The notes beneath the pieces are model-generated. The model was not told the DNA's origin, ran no database searches, and saw only the letters and a list, made by a program, of their open reading frames with translations. The position numbers were made by a program, and so were the translations under genes. 31,422 nt of DNA from UBA7374 sp965660635 (lineage in GTDB: Bacteria; Verrucomicrobiota; Verrucomicrobiia; Opitutales; Coraliomargaritaceae): contig CBFIAS010000022.1 in assembly GCA_965660635.1 (NCBI GenBank), positions 1 to 31,422 on the forward strand, read 5' to 3'. Shown piece after piece: positions 24,663-31,422 of the stretch (within the stretch, counting starts at the first letter, position 1; each line of letters begins with the position of its first letter).

Positions 24663-24807
24663 ACCAATTTGCAAGAGGCATGACCTGATTGAAGTTTCAA
24701 GGTCGGCTGCCCTCGGCCGTCCGGGATACATGCACGACGCTATTTTCTCACACTCGGGCACGGGGGCTCATTCAACGCACCAGACAAACCTTTTCTCAAT
24801 TAGGTAT
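24663..24807. repeat. Dispersed intergenic repeat, copy A
   Basis: Contains CCAATTTGC, TGACCTGATTGAAG, CGGCTGCC, CGTCCGG, GCACGACGC, ATTTTCTCACAC and CGGGGGCT in that order, ending with a CAGACAAACCTTTT...AGGTAT tail. The left half matches copy B (30234-30317) and the right half matches copy C (30681-30763). It lies 30 bp from the 3' end of the minus-strand hipA gene. No coding capacity is evident. Confidence 0.85.
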
Positions 24808-24836
24808 AATACGATCAACAATTCTTTAATATGGCA

Positions 24837-26081
24837 TCAATCCAACTCAAACGCGACCCGCATCCGCTCGGTTTCGCTACGTGAAATGCCCTGTGAAATC
24901 GCCCGTCGGTCCCACTCGCTGACGACCTGTTCAAGGTCTCCGATAATGGCGTTCTGACGCTCAGGAGAGAGCCGGAAATACTGGCCAACGCTGCAAAGAA
25001 GGTCGAGATCACAAACATTGTTGTGCTCATCTATATTGAGCGCGAGGCCGCCCGGAGAGGGTTGTGGGTTCAAGTCGTAAGCCGGAGACAAGCGCCAGCC
25101 GCGACCTGTGAGCAAGAAACCATGGTTCCGCAGGTGGTCATCAGTATTGTGAATAAGGATATTGAAGGCGATGCGCCGCCATAACTCCTCCAGGTCTTCG
25201 CTGGTGTTGGCACCTGCGCGCTCGATCAAATCGACAAGGTCAAGATAGCTGGCACCGGTTTTGGCCCCGTCACCATCCTGATAGCCAAGAAGGTTCATGG
25301 CAGAAGCGAAATGGATTCGCTCGGAAATTCGACGATCAAAGCGGTTGCTCAGGAAGGTGTGCCCCGCATTTGAAAACTTCTCCGTGCGAGCAGAAGCTAC
25401 ATTCAGGCCCGCATCCTTAGCGAGTCCATGCACCAACCCTTCCCATGCGCCGACATCAAACTCATCCGCCCTGCTCGGAAACTTGGCCACCCAAAGCTGT
25501 CCATCGGGATCAATAACACAGCACTTTGGGCGCGCACCACCGAGTGAGGTGCCCGGTGCGATGAGCATCTGCAGCCACCTTGTATACTCCGGGTCATCAC
25601 AATCAGTATCCTCGAGCCTCCGCGATGCCTCTTCGAGCTTGCGCAGCGAATGCATGGGAGGGACGGATAGGCTCGTGTCCTCCGCCAGGAAAGGGCCATC
25701 CTTTGAAGCCCGGAAACGAAGTGCGCCCATACGGCAGGTATCCGAAACCGCTAAAAGGTACTCTGACTCGAAGAGGTTGGGTGATACCCCTCCCGGCTCC
25801 ATGGCTGCCCGCCGACGAATCAAAAGCCGTCCCCATCGGTCTGGTGCGGAATCCATGAGTAAACCGAAGGGGTTGGAAGCATCCGCATGCTGTCTTCCAC
25901 TAACAAACTGGAGGTGCGGATCCAACAGGAACGGATCACCATCCTTCAGCCAGGCAGGCTCATATTCGAAGGATAGAACTTCCTCCCCGCGAACAACCCC
26001 GCGGTAGAGCTTGCCCATTAGTACTGGACCTCCCAGATCCTGCCAGTCGGCATAGACGAATACGGGGTCGTCTTGGCTCAT
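24837..26081 (-). CDS. hipA: HipA-family toxin kinase
   Basis: A 414-residue serine/threonine-type kinase fold of the type II HipA toxin family. The N-terminal subdomain contains GLLMDSAPDRWGRLL (73-87, HipA_C/couple-type region), then a glycine-rich ATP loop PGTSLGGARPK (176-186) with lysine K200 in LWVAKF. The catalytic loop is HNTDDHLRNHG (311-321; D314/D315, N319) and the metal-binding Asp lies in SPAYDLNP (D336). All kinase motifs are intact, so the protein should be active. In E. coli HipA phosphorylates glutamyl-tRNA synthetase; the target here is unknown. Its start overlaps the end of the hipB-like gene by 4 nt, giving tight coupling. Codon use is less GC-rich than in the flanking genes, compatible with acquisition by transfer. 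Confidence 0.9.
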   Translation of the reverse strand: MSQDDPVFVYADWQDLGGPVLMGKLYRGVVRGEEVLSFEYEPAWLKDGDPFLLDPHLQFVSGRQHADASNPFGLLMDSAPDRWGRLLIRRRAAMEPGGVSPNLFESEYLLAVSDTCRMGALRFRASKDGPFLAEDTSLSVPPMHSLRKLEEASRRLEDTDCDDPEYTRWLQMLIAPGTSLGGARPKCCVIDPDGQLWVAKFPSRADEFDVGAWEGLVHGLAKDAGLNVASARTEKFSNAGHTFLSNRFDRRISERIHFASAMNLLGYQDGDGAKTGASYLDLVDLIERAGANTSEDLEELWRRIAFNILIHNTDDHLRNHGFLLTGRGWRLSPAYDLNPQPSPGGLALNIDEHNNVCDLDLLCSVGQYFRLSPERQNAIIGDLEQVVSEWDRRAISQGISRSETERMRVAFELD

Positions 26082-26398
26082 GCCCCAGCCTTTCGTTTAG
26101 GGGCACGTCGCCGTGGCCGCAGCTCAAGGTCCTGCATCTTGCGTCCCATCTCGTCATCCGCAGCCAGCGAACCAAATCCATGCTCCAGCCCAAAAACTCG
26201 TAATACCTGAAAATAGTTGCCCATAGCAACCGAAGGGTCTCCGGCTTCAATTTTCATCAGAGTCGGACGACTGATCCCCGCCCGCTCGGCTACCTGCACT
26301 GTGCTTAATTGCCTTCTCAGTCGTGCCAGCCGCAGGTCTTCCCCGAAGCCTGCGATGAGACGTCGATGCTTGGGCAGCAGGTGGATAGACTTTTTCAT
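26078..26398 (-). CDS. hipB: HipB-like XRE-family antitoxin
   Basis: A 106-residue DNA-binding protein with a helix-turn-helix domain at ~19-75: LSTVQVAERAGISRPTLMKI forms the two recognition helices, followed by EAGDPSVAMGNYFQVLRVFG. The C-terminus is a basic tail (LRPRRRAPKRKAGA) instead of the hydrophobic tail of E. coli HipB. It lies directly upstream of hipA with a 4-nt overlap, the usual antitoxin-first order, and should neutralise HipA and repress the operon. ATG 26398 is preferred; an alternative at 26419 adds seven mostly hydrophobic residues encoded by the AT-rich upstream DNA. Confidence 0.88.
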   Translation of the reverse strand: MKKSIHLLPKHRRLIAGFGEDLRLARLRRQLSTVQVAERAGISRPTLMKIEAGDPSVAMGNYFQVLRVFGLEHGFGSLAADDEMGRKMQDLELRPRRRAPKRKAGA

Positions 26399-26401
26399 AA
26401 T

Positions 26402-26470
26402 AACAATTATAATTAACAAAACACTGATTTATGTCAATTATATTATACATTAGAAGCACTCTGGGAATTG
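26402..26470 (-). promoter_or_regulatory. AT-rich promoter region of hipBA
   Basis: On the minus strand two overlapping TATAAT hexamers (plus 26437-26447) and a perfect TTGACA (plus 26432-26437) occur just upstream of hipB, with a 10-bp palindrome AATTATAATT between them and the start codon. Either the TATAAT pair serves as the -10, giving a ~30-nt leader, or TTGACA acts as a -35, giving an almost leaderless message. A TATCC-type HipB operator was not seen. The palindrome could be the autoregulatory site. Confidence 0.4.
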
Positions 26471-26623
26471 AAATCCATGAGGCCCTGGTCCTTGTGGCTG
26501 TCCTCCGCAGGAAAAAGAAACTTCTCGTAAAGCAACGGAACCAATCTATGAAAGCATATTCTCAAGCATGCATGCCGTTGCCGCATTCCCAGCCGGAAGA
26601 ATCGCCCACATCCTGATCACACC

Positions 26624-28078
26624 ATGACAATTTTTCGCCTCACGCTACTCACCGCGTCCTTATTGGGTGGGCTGCAAGCGGCCGCAGGAGGCCCGGAACA
26701 AGCCGTCGTCAAGATCCTCAACTTCTCCCAGCAACCAGACTGGCGCGAGCCCTGGCGCTTCTCCCGGGTCAACCAGTCCTCCGGCAGCGGCTTTGTCATC
26801 GAGGGCAACCGCATCATGACCAACGCTCACGTCGTCAGTTGGTCAAAGCACATCCTCGTGCAGCGCTACCAGGACCCAAAACCTTATCCGGCAGAGATCG
26901 AGTACATCGGGCACGACTGCGACCTCGCCGTCCTGCGGGTGGCCGACCCGGATTTCTTCGACGGCATCGAGCCGCTGCGCATCGGAGAACTGCCCGAAGT
27001 GCGCTCCAGTGTGACGACCTACGGCTACCCAGCCGGCGGGCAGCAGATCTCCTACACCCGAGGCGTCATTTCCCGCATCGAGATGCAGCGCTACTCCCAC
27101 ATCTACAACCGCTCGCTCCTCGCTGTGCAAACGGATGCCGCGATCAACCCCGGCAACAGCGGCGGCCCCGCACTACAGGACGGCCTTGTCGTCGGCGTCT
27201 CCTTCCAGGGACAACCCGGCCTGGAAAACGCCGGCTTCTTTATCCCGCCCAACATCATCCGACATTTCCTTGTGGACATAGAAGACGGCACCTACCACGG
27301 CTTCCCCGACGCCGGCATCGGCATCGTCCAACTACAGAACCCTGCCTTCCGGCAATCCCTCGGCCTTCAGGACGACGGCAACGGCGCACGCATCGACAGG
27401 CTTTACCAGCCCTTTCCCGAGACCCACAAACTCATCCGGCCAAACGATGTGCTGCTCGAAGTCTCCGGCCAGCCAGTGGGCAGCGACAGCCTCGTCCAGC
27501 ACCGGGGCAACCGCGTCCATGCCGCCTTCCTCTTCGACGATACCCAGCACGGTGAAAACATCGACCTCGTCATCTGGCGCGACGGCCAGCGGCAGACGGT
27601 CCAACTGCCCCTCTACGTCAACCGCGAGGACCGCATTTCCGGCCACCAGTACGACAAGCCGCCACCTTATCTCATCGTCGGCGGACTTGTCTTCACCGAA
27701 CTCAGCGCTGACTACCTCAATTCCCTTGGCAACAACTGGCACCAGCAAGTCGATCCCCACACCATGTACGAGCTGCTCTACCGCTTCCATCAGGACGAGC
27801 AAGCCGCCCGGAGCAAGCCGGTTGTCCTCTCCAAGATCCTCAAGCACCCGGGCAACATCGACTTCGGCGTCGGCACCCGCGATCTCCTGCGCACCGTAAA
27901 CGGGCGCGAGATCCACTCCATGGAAGATCTCCATGCCGCCCTGTCGGAAAACACCGCCCGGTTCCATCGCTTCACCTTCCTCTCCGGACGCGAAGAGGCG
28001 CTCGACCGCACCGAAGCCGAAGAAGCCGACCGCCAACTGCTCGAGCAGTACAACATACCCGCCGCCAGCCGTCTTTAG
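26624..28078 (+). CDS. HtrA/Deg-type serine protease with PDZ domains
   Basis: A secreted 484-residue protease for envelope protein quality control or processing. A signal peptide (1-~21, ending LQAAA) precedes a trypsin-like domain with an intact triad: H69 in MTNAHVVS, D100 in HDCDLAVLRV and S179 in GNSGGP. The first PDZ-like domain follows at ~228-330, including LIRPNDVLLEVSG, and a second region at ~345-455 begins PPYLIVGGLVFTELSADYL. That GLVF phrase resembles the C-terminal PDZ of the Deg9/plant-type Deg proteases rather than DegP. The length and layout fit this Deg subgroup. It is followed after 8 nt by a paralogue of the same architecture, and the two are probably co-transcribed. Confidence 0.92.
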   Translation: MTIFRLTLLTASLLGGLQAAAGGPEQAVVKILNFSQQPDWREPWRFSRVNQSSGSGFVIEGNRIMTNAHVVSWSKHILVQRYQDPKPYPAEIEYIGHDCDLAVLRVADPDFFDGIEPLRIGELPEVRSSVTTYGYPAGGQQISYTRGVISRIEMQRYSHIYNRSLLAVQTDAAINPGNSGGPALQDGLVVGVSFQGQPGLENAGFFIPPNIIRHFLVDIEDGTYHGFPDAGIGIVQLQNPAFRQSLGLQDDGNGARIDRLYQPFPETHKLIRPNDVLLEVSGQPVGSDSLVQHRGNRVHAAFLFDDTQHGENIDLVIWRDGQRQTVQLPLYVNREDRISGHQYDKPPPYLIVGGLVFTELSADYLNSLGNNWHQQVDPHTMYELLYRFHQDEQAARSKPVVLSKILKHPGNIDFGVGTRDLLRTVNGREIHSMEDLHAALSENTARFHRFTFLSGREEALDRTEAEEADRQLLEQYNIPAASRL

Positions 28079-28086
28079 AGCACGCC

Positions 28087-29559
28087 ATGACCCAGCATCT
28101 CGCCACCGCCTTCCTAGCACTGCTCCTCTTCACTGCTTCCTCCGGAGCCGCCCCTTTCAGCAGAGGTAAAGCCTTCGACGTAGAGGCCTCCCTCGTCGAG
28201 ATCGAAGTCACCCGCAAGACGTACAACTACAAGGTGCCCTGGATTGTGGGCAACGCACAGACCCGCAAGAATGGAATCGTCATCGACGGCAGCCGCATCC
28301 TCACCACCGCCGACGGTCTCTCCGGGCAATACCTCTGCCGCGTCCGGAAGGGAGGACAGAGCCGCCACTACGAGGCCCGTATTCTCTGGATCGACTACTT
28401 CACCAACATCGCCCTGCTCGAAGTCGGGGAAAGTGAATTCTGGAACGGCATGCGCCCAGTCAAGCTCGCTGCCGAACTGCCCCTCACCGGAGACCTGACC
28501 ATCTACCGCTGGCGCAGCGGGCGGATCGAGTCCCGCGCTGCCGAGATCATCCGCCTCTACATCGGCAAAAGCAAGACCAGCTACATCCGGCACCTCTCTC
28601 TCGCCGTCTCCTCCGAGATCAGCGCCGCCGGATGGGCCGAAGTCGTCATCCACAACAACCGGCTGATCGGCCTGACCTCCTCCGGCTCCGACAATCGCCT
28701 GACCATCCTGCCAGCCCCCTTTATCAACTTCGTCCTCAAAGGCCACGAACGCATGGAAACGCCGGGCGCAGCCTTTTTTGACTTCGAGTGGATGGATGGC
28801 AAGAACCCCGCCCTGCCCAGTTCCAAGGGCTTCGATCAACCAGGCCTCGGAGTGGTCATCACCGAGATCGGCAAACGCGGCCTCTCCAAAAACACACTCC
28901 AACCCGGCGACATACTCTACGAGATCGACGGCTTCCCCATCGACAACGACGGCAAGTACATCGACCCGGACTACGGCCGCCTGTCGATCAACGGATTGGC
29001 CACCCGTTCCCGCTTCGCCGGGGAAAGCATCCCCATGATGGTCTGGCGCAACGGCGCGGCGGCCGGGATCGACTACCGGCTCCCGCGGGCCGACTTCGAC
29101 AAGAGCGTCATCCCCGAGCAACGCTACGACAGCGCCCCGGAATACCTTGTCGCCGGAGGCCTGGTCTTCCAGCCGCTCACAGGCCCGCTCCTCCGCTCTC
29201 TCGGCCAGAACAAGCCCCTCCTGCTCGACTACTACGAGGAAAAGCCACCCGTCGGCCAACGCGGGGGCCTCGTCCTTCTCTCCATGGTTCTTCCGGATGA
29301 CTACAACCGCGGCTACGAATCTGCCCGCTTGCTGCTCATTGAAGAAATCAACGGCCAAGCCATAGAAAGCCTGCAGGATGTCGAGGAAGCCCTCAAGGAG
29401 CCGGACAACGGCTACCACCGCATCCGCTTCATGCCTGATGAAGCGCTCAACCACATGGTGCTCGATGCCAGCGAGCTTCCCGCTGCCACCGTACGCATCC
29501 TCCAGCGATACCGCATCCCGCACCAAAGTCACATGCAGGATTCCCGGAACGGAAATTGA
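28087..29559 (+). CDS. Catalytically dead HtrA/Deg paralogue (pseudoprotease)
   Basis: A 490-residue protein with a signal peptide (1-~21) and the same order of domains as its upstream neighbour, including PEYLVAGGLVFQPLTGPLL aligned with PPYLIVGGLVFTEL. All three catalytic positions are lost by alignment to that neighbour: His becomes D76 (ILTTADGLS), Asp becomes N107 (DYFTNIALLEV), and the GNSGGP loop is replaced by a shorter AAGWAEVV stretch (about 180-187) with no nucleophilic serine. The gene is intact, full length and shows no decay, so the protein is presumably selected for a non-proteolytic role such as adaptor, chaperone or inhibitor of the active partner. Start ATG 28087 follows the protease stop by 8 nt. 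Partnership is inference from adjacency and paralogy. Confidence 0.82.
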   Translation: MTQHLATAFLALLLFTASSGAAPFSRGKAFDVEASLVEIEVTRKTYNYKVPWIVGNAQTRKNGIVIDGSRILTTADGLSGQYLCRVRKGGQSRHYEARILWIDYFTNIALLEVGESEFWNGMRPVKLAAELPLTGDLTIYRWRSGRIESRAAEIIRLYIGKSKTSYIRHLSLAVSSEISAAGWAEVVIHNNRLIGLTSSGSDNRLTILPAPFINFVLKGHERMETPGAAFFDFEWMDGKNPALPSSKGFDQPGLGVVITEIGKRGLSKNTLQPGDILYEIDGFPIDNDGKYIDPDYGRLSINGLATRSRFAGESIPMMVWRNGAAAGIDYRLPRADFDKSVIPEQRYDSAPEYLVAGGLVFQPLTGPLLRSLGQNKPLLLDYYEEKPPVGQRGGLVLLSMVLPDDYNRGYESARLLLIEEINGQAIESLQDVEEALKEPDNGYHRIRFMPDEALNHMVLDASELPAATVRILQRYRIPHQSHMQDSRNGN

Positions 29560-29567
29560 ACCGAGCC

Positions 29568-30146
29568 ATGCCCGAACCGGAAAACGCACCCGACCCAATC
29601 GAGGATCTTGACAAGATCCTTGTGAGCGAAACCGATATCTGTGCCCGTCTCGCCGAACTAGGGCACCAGATCACTTGCGACTACAGCGGTCGCGAACTCG
29701 CCGTCATCGCCATCATCAACGGCGCGGTCATTTTCGTGGCCGACCTCATCCGCCAAATCCGCCTTCCCGTCCAACTCGACTGCATCCGGGTGGCCAGCTA
29801 CCGCGACGAGGCCCGGCCCGTGCAGGCCCCTGAGATCATCGACCGCATACGTCTTGAGCTCAATGGCGTCCATGTTCTCCTGATCGACGACATCCTCGAC
29901 ACCGGCCAAACCCTCTCGAAAATCACCGGGACCATTGCCGCGATGGAGCCGGCCTCGATTAAAACCTGTGTGCTCCTCGACAAGGACGCGCCACGGGCCG
30001 TCGAATTCACCGCGGACTATGTCGGCTTCAAGATACCCGACGCCTTTGTCGTTGGCTACGGCCTCGACTTTGCCGAGCGCTACCGCCAACTGCCTTGCAT
30101 CGGCATCCTCAAGCCGGAACTGCAAAACCCGCCAGTCTGGGCTTAG
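29568..30146 (+). CDS. hpt: Hypoxanthine phosphoribosyltransferase
   Basis: Purine-salvage enzyme converting hypoxanthine (and often guanine) with PRPP to the nucleotide. From ATG 29568 it has 192 residues. The PRPP-binding motif HVLLIDDILDTGQTL (102-116) and the AVIAIINGAVIFVADLIRQI block near 45-64 match the family, and the C-terminal DFAERYRQLPCIGILK is typical. The flexible-loop region is VASYRDEARPVQAP, less canonical than the usual SYG-type loop, so the base specificity is less certain. A TTG at 29556 would overlap the preceding stop and add four residues; ATG 29568 is preferred. It lies 8 nt after the pseudoprotease gene. Confidence 0.88.
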   Translation: MPEPENAPDPIEDLDKILVSETDICARLAELGHQITCDYSGRELAVIAIINGAVIFVADLIRQIRLPVQLDCIRVASYRDEARPVQAPEIIDRIRLELNGVHVLLIDDILDTGQTLSKITGTIAAMEPASIKTCVLLDKDAPRAVEFTADYVGFKIPDAFVVGYGLDFAERYRQLPCIGILKPELQNPPVWA

Positions 30147-30233
30147 CCCGAAAACCCAATACCCCTTAGATTCCATTTACAAGAAGCCCATGCACAGGCG
30201 GGCTGCTCTACTACTTACGGGCTTTCGGCTTAT

Positions 30234-30317
30234 GCCAATTTGCTAAAGGGGTGACCTGATTGAAGGGACGGCTGCCTCAGTCGTCCGGTAAACTTGCACG
30301 ACGCCATTTCTCACACG
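30234..30317. repeat. Dispersed intergenic repeat, copy B (left-half)
   Basis: Shares CCAATTTGC, GTGACCTGATTGAAG, CGGCTGCC, CGTCCGG, GCACGACGC and ATTTCTCACAC, in order, with copy A (24663-24757). Compared with A it lacks a few bases after GATTGAAG. The match ends where the GTTCGAAAGG/GTCGAACG phrases start. Confidence 0.85.
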
Positions 30318-30636
30318 GAGTTCGAAAGGAACGTCGAACGTTTAACGTCGAACGAAAGAATCTCACGCAGAGCGCTAAAGGATATGCCATTAACCTAAAA
30401 TCCGTAGTTAAGAATGCGTGTGTCTTCTTACCACGGATGAAAGTGACTCGCCAAAATGGCGATTAGGACACACTTGCACTTAGTTAAATAGTACGGATGC
30501 CAAACTGATCGTGATCAATGACTTGTAGGATACAAATCCGTGTCCATCGGTGTCCATCCGTGGTTTAACTCCTTTATTTAGGATTAAAAATGATTCGTGG
30601 GCTAAGGTTCTATGACCTGAGCGTATCCAAAGCTCC

Positions 30637-30710
30637 GTGCCCCCGTGTGAGAACCTGCTCCTGATCAGGACAGAGCACGAGCACGACGTTATTTTCTCAC
30701 ACGGGGGTAC
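30637..30710. repeat. 17-bp inverted repeat enclosing a palindromic loop
   Basis: GTGCCCCCGTGTGAGAA (30637-30653) pairs with TTCTCACACGGGGGTAC (30694-30710) with one G-T wobble. The 40-nt loop contains a second palindrome, CCTGATCAGG. The right arm is part of copy C of the dispersed repeat. It could form a stable cruciform or RNA hairpin upstream of the convergent gene end. A T-run is absent, so it is not a standard intrinsic terminator. Confidence 0.85.
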
Positions 30711-30763
30711 GGGGCACGGGGGCTTATCCGCTGTACCAGGAAAATCTTTTTCAACAGGGTATT
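30681..30763. repeat. Dispersed intergenic repeat, copy C (right-half)
   Basis: GCACGACG, ATTTTCTCACAC, GGGGGCT, CAGGAAAATCTTTT and GGTAT match the right half of copy A (24732-24807) in order and spacing. It runs up to and into the stop codon of the minus-strand decarboxylase gene (stop at 30762-30764). Confidence 0.8.
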
Positions 30764-31422
30764 AGCCTTCGACCGCGGCGTCTCCGCTGAGTAGCTGGTC
30801 GAAATATTCAATCGTCGGCTTGAGGCCCTCTTCCAGGGATACGGTCGGCTCCCAGCCAAGCTTCTCCCGGGCCACTGCGATATCCGGCTGACGCTGCTGG
30901 GGGTCGTCCGAGGGGAGTGGCCGGTGCACGATCTTTGAGGCGCTACCGGTCTGGGCGATGACTTTTTCCGCCAGTTCCAGAATGGTGAACTCGCCGGGGT
31001 TGCCAATGTTGACCGGCCCAGTCAGTTCTTCCTGGTTCATCAGGCGGTCAAAGCCCTCGATCAAGTCCGCGTAATAGCAGAAGGAACGCGTCTGGTTGCC
31101 CTCGCCGTAAACTGTGATGTCCTCCCCGCGCAAGGCTTGCACAATAAAATTGGAGACGACACGGCCGTCGTCCGGACACATCCGCGGGCCGTAGGTATTG
31201 AAAATCCGGACAATCCGGATCTCCACATTGTTCTGCCGGTGGTAGTCCATGAACAGAGTCTCCGCGCAGCGCTTCCCCTCGTCATAACAGGAGCGGATCC
31301 CGATCGGGTTGACATTGCCCCAGTAGCTCTCCGGCTGCGGGTGCACCGCCGGATCCGGATCCCCATACACCTCCGAAGTCGAAGCTTGAAAGACCCGGGC
31401 GCCTGTCCGCTTGGCCAGGCCC
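30762..31422 (-). CDS. UDP-glucuronate decarboxylase, C-terminal part (UXS-type SDR)
   Basis: The last ~220 residues of an NAD-dependent extended SDR enzyme whose 5' end lies beyond the window; the frame is open to 31421. It has the catalytic TSEVYGDP serine/threonine region, the YxxxK site in CYDEGKRCAE, RIFNTYGPRM, and the sugar-nucleotide block GNQTRSFCYYADLIEGF, then VNIGNPGEFTILELA and the terminal KLGWEPTVSLEEGL. The NPIGIRSCYDEGKR phrase is characteristic of UDP-glucuronate decarboxylase (UDP-xylose synthase), which makes UDP-xylose for polysaccharide or glycan synthesis. A related dTDP-glucose dehydratase is less likely given that phrase. The visible part is intact; its stop overlaps repeat copy C. 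Confidence 0.9.
   Translation of the reverse strand, partial: GLAKRTGARVFQASTSEVYGDPDPAVHPQPESYWGNVNPIGIRSCYDEGKRCAETLFMDYHRQNNVEIRIVRIFNTYGPRMCPDDGRVVSNFIVQALRGEDITVYGEGNQTRSFCYYADLIEGFDRLMNQEELTGPVNIGNPGEFTILELAEKVIAQTGSASKIVHRPLPSDDPQQRQPDIAVAREKLGWEPTVSLEEGLKPTIEYFDQLLSGDAAVEG

Larger units (their letters stand above)
30147..30761. other. Repeat-rich convergent intergenic region
   Basis: A 615-bp gap between the converging hpt (plus) and decarboxylase (minus) genes. It contains two partial copies of the dispersed repeat (copies B and C), GTCGAACGTTTAACGTCGAACG phrases near 30325-30355 related to those at 12622-12880, a CCGTGTCCATCGGTGTCCATCCGTGGTTTA-like motif at about 30538-30568 shared with 12797-12829, and a long inverted repeat listed separately. 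No gene is supported. Confidence 0.75.

Noticed and set aside
26431..26616. A 61-codon plus-strand frame upstream of the Deg protease
   Set aside because: It begins in the hipBA promoter region and shows no coding character.
28114..29598. A 494-codon minus-strand frame opposite the pseudoprotease gene
   Set aside because: No recognisable domain or signal; the plus-strand frame has a signal peptide and clear homology to its neighbour.
30185..30204. Short AGCCC/GGGCT hairpin after hpt as a terminator
   Set aside because: Only a 5-bp stem with a 10-nt loop and no T-run.

Overview
The window reads as chromosomal DNA of a member of the PVC group, most likely a Verrucomicrobiota (Opitutae-like) bacterium. 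The pointers are an outer-membrane protein whose C-terminal half resembles chlamydial OmcB, a DUF5069 protein, a Bacteroidetes-type three-gene succinate dehydrogenase, and a secreted sugar-dehydrogenase-like protein with a C-terminal beta domain of a type common in Verrucomicrobia. This placement is inferred from protein families. No rRNA or tRNA gene was seen.

Layout. (1) 1-9964, plus strand: the end of a FAD-dependent dehydrogenase, then an aerobic respiration cluster: heme A synthase, heme O synthase, a DUF420 assembly protein, caa3-type cytochrome c oxidase subunits II (with a fused cytochrome c), I, III and IV, and CtaG, followed by an SLC13/RCK transporter. (2) 9965-13105: a convergent intergenic region with a GATTTC hexamer array, a frameshifted GSDH-family sugar dehydrogenase gene on the minus strand, and a repeat-rich non-coding stretch. 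(3) 13106-18721, minus strand: the OmcB-like DUF11 protein and the sdhCAB operon. (4) 18951-24544, plus strand: a tight gene train of pyrG, DUF5069, trpC, rsmA, a dicarboxylate/amino-acid symporter and a RidA protein. (5) 24545-26398: a second GATTTC array, a dispersed repeat and a hipBA toxin-antitoxin pair on the minus strand. (6) 26624-30146, plus strand: a catalytically intact HtrA/Deg protease, an adjacent paralogue that has lost all three catalytic residues, and hpt. (7) 30147-31422: a repeat-rich convergent intergenic region and the C-terminal part of a UDP-glucuronate decarboxylase on the minus strand.

Functionally, regions 1 and 3 provide much of an aerobic respiratory chain: succinate to quinone, and a terminal caa3 oxidase with its heme A biosynthesis and assembly factors. 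Region 4 is housekeeping. The most notable items are the OmcB-like protein with few cysteines, the active/inactive HtrA pair, and three kinds of repeat concentrated in convergent intergenic regions: two hexamer arrays sharing an identical 36-bp core, a dispersed element with three partial copies, and a duplicated ~100-bp block.
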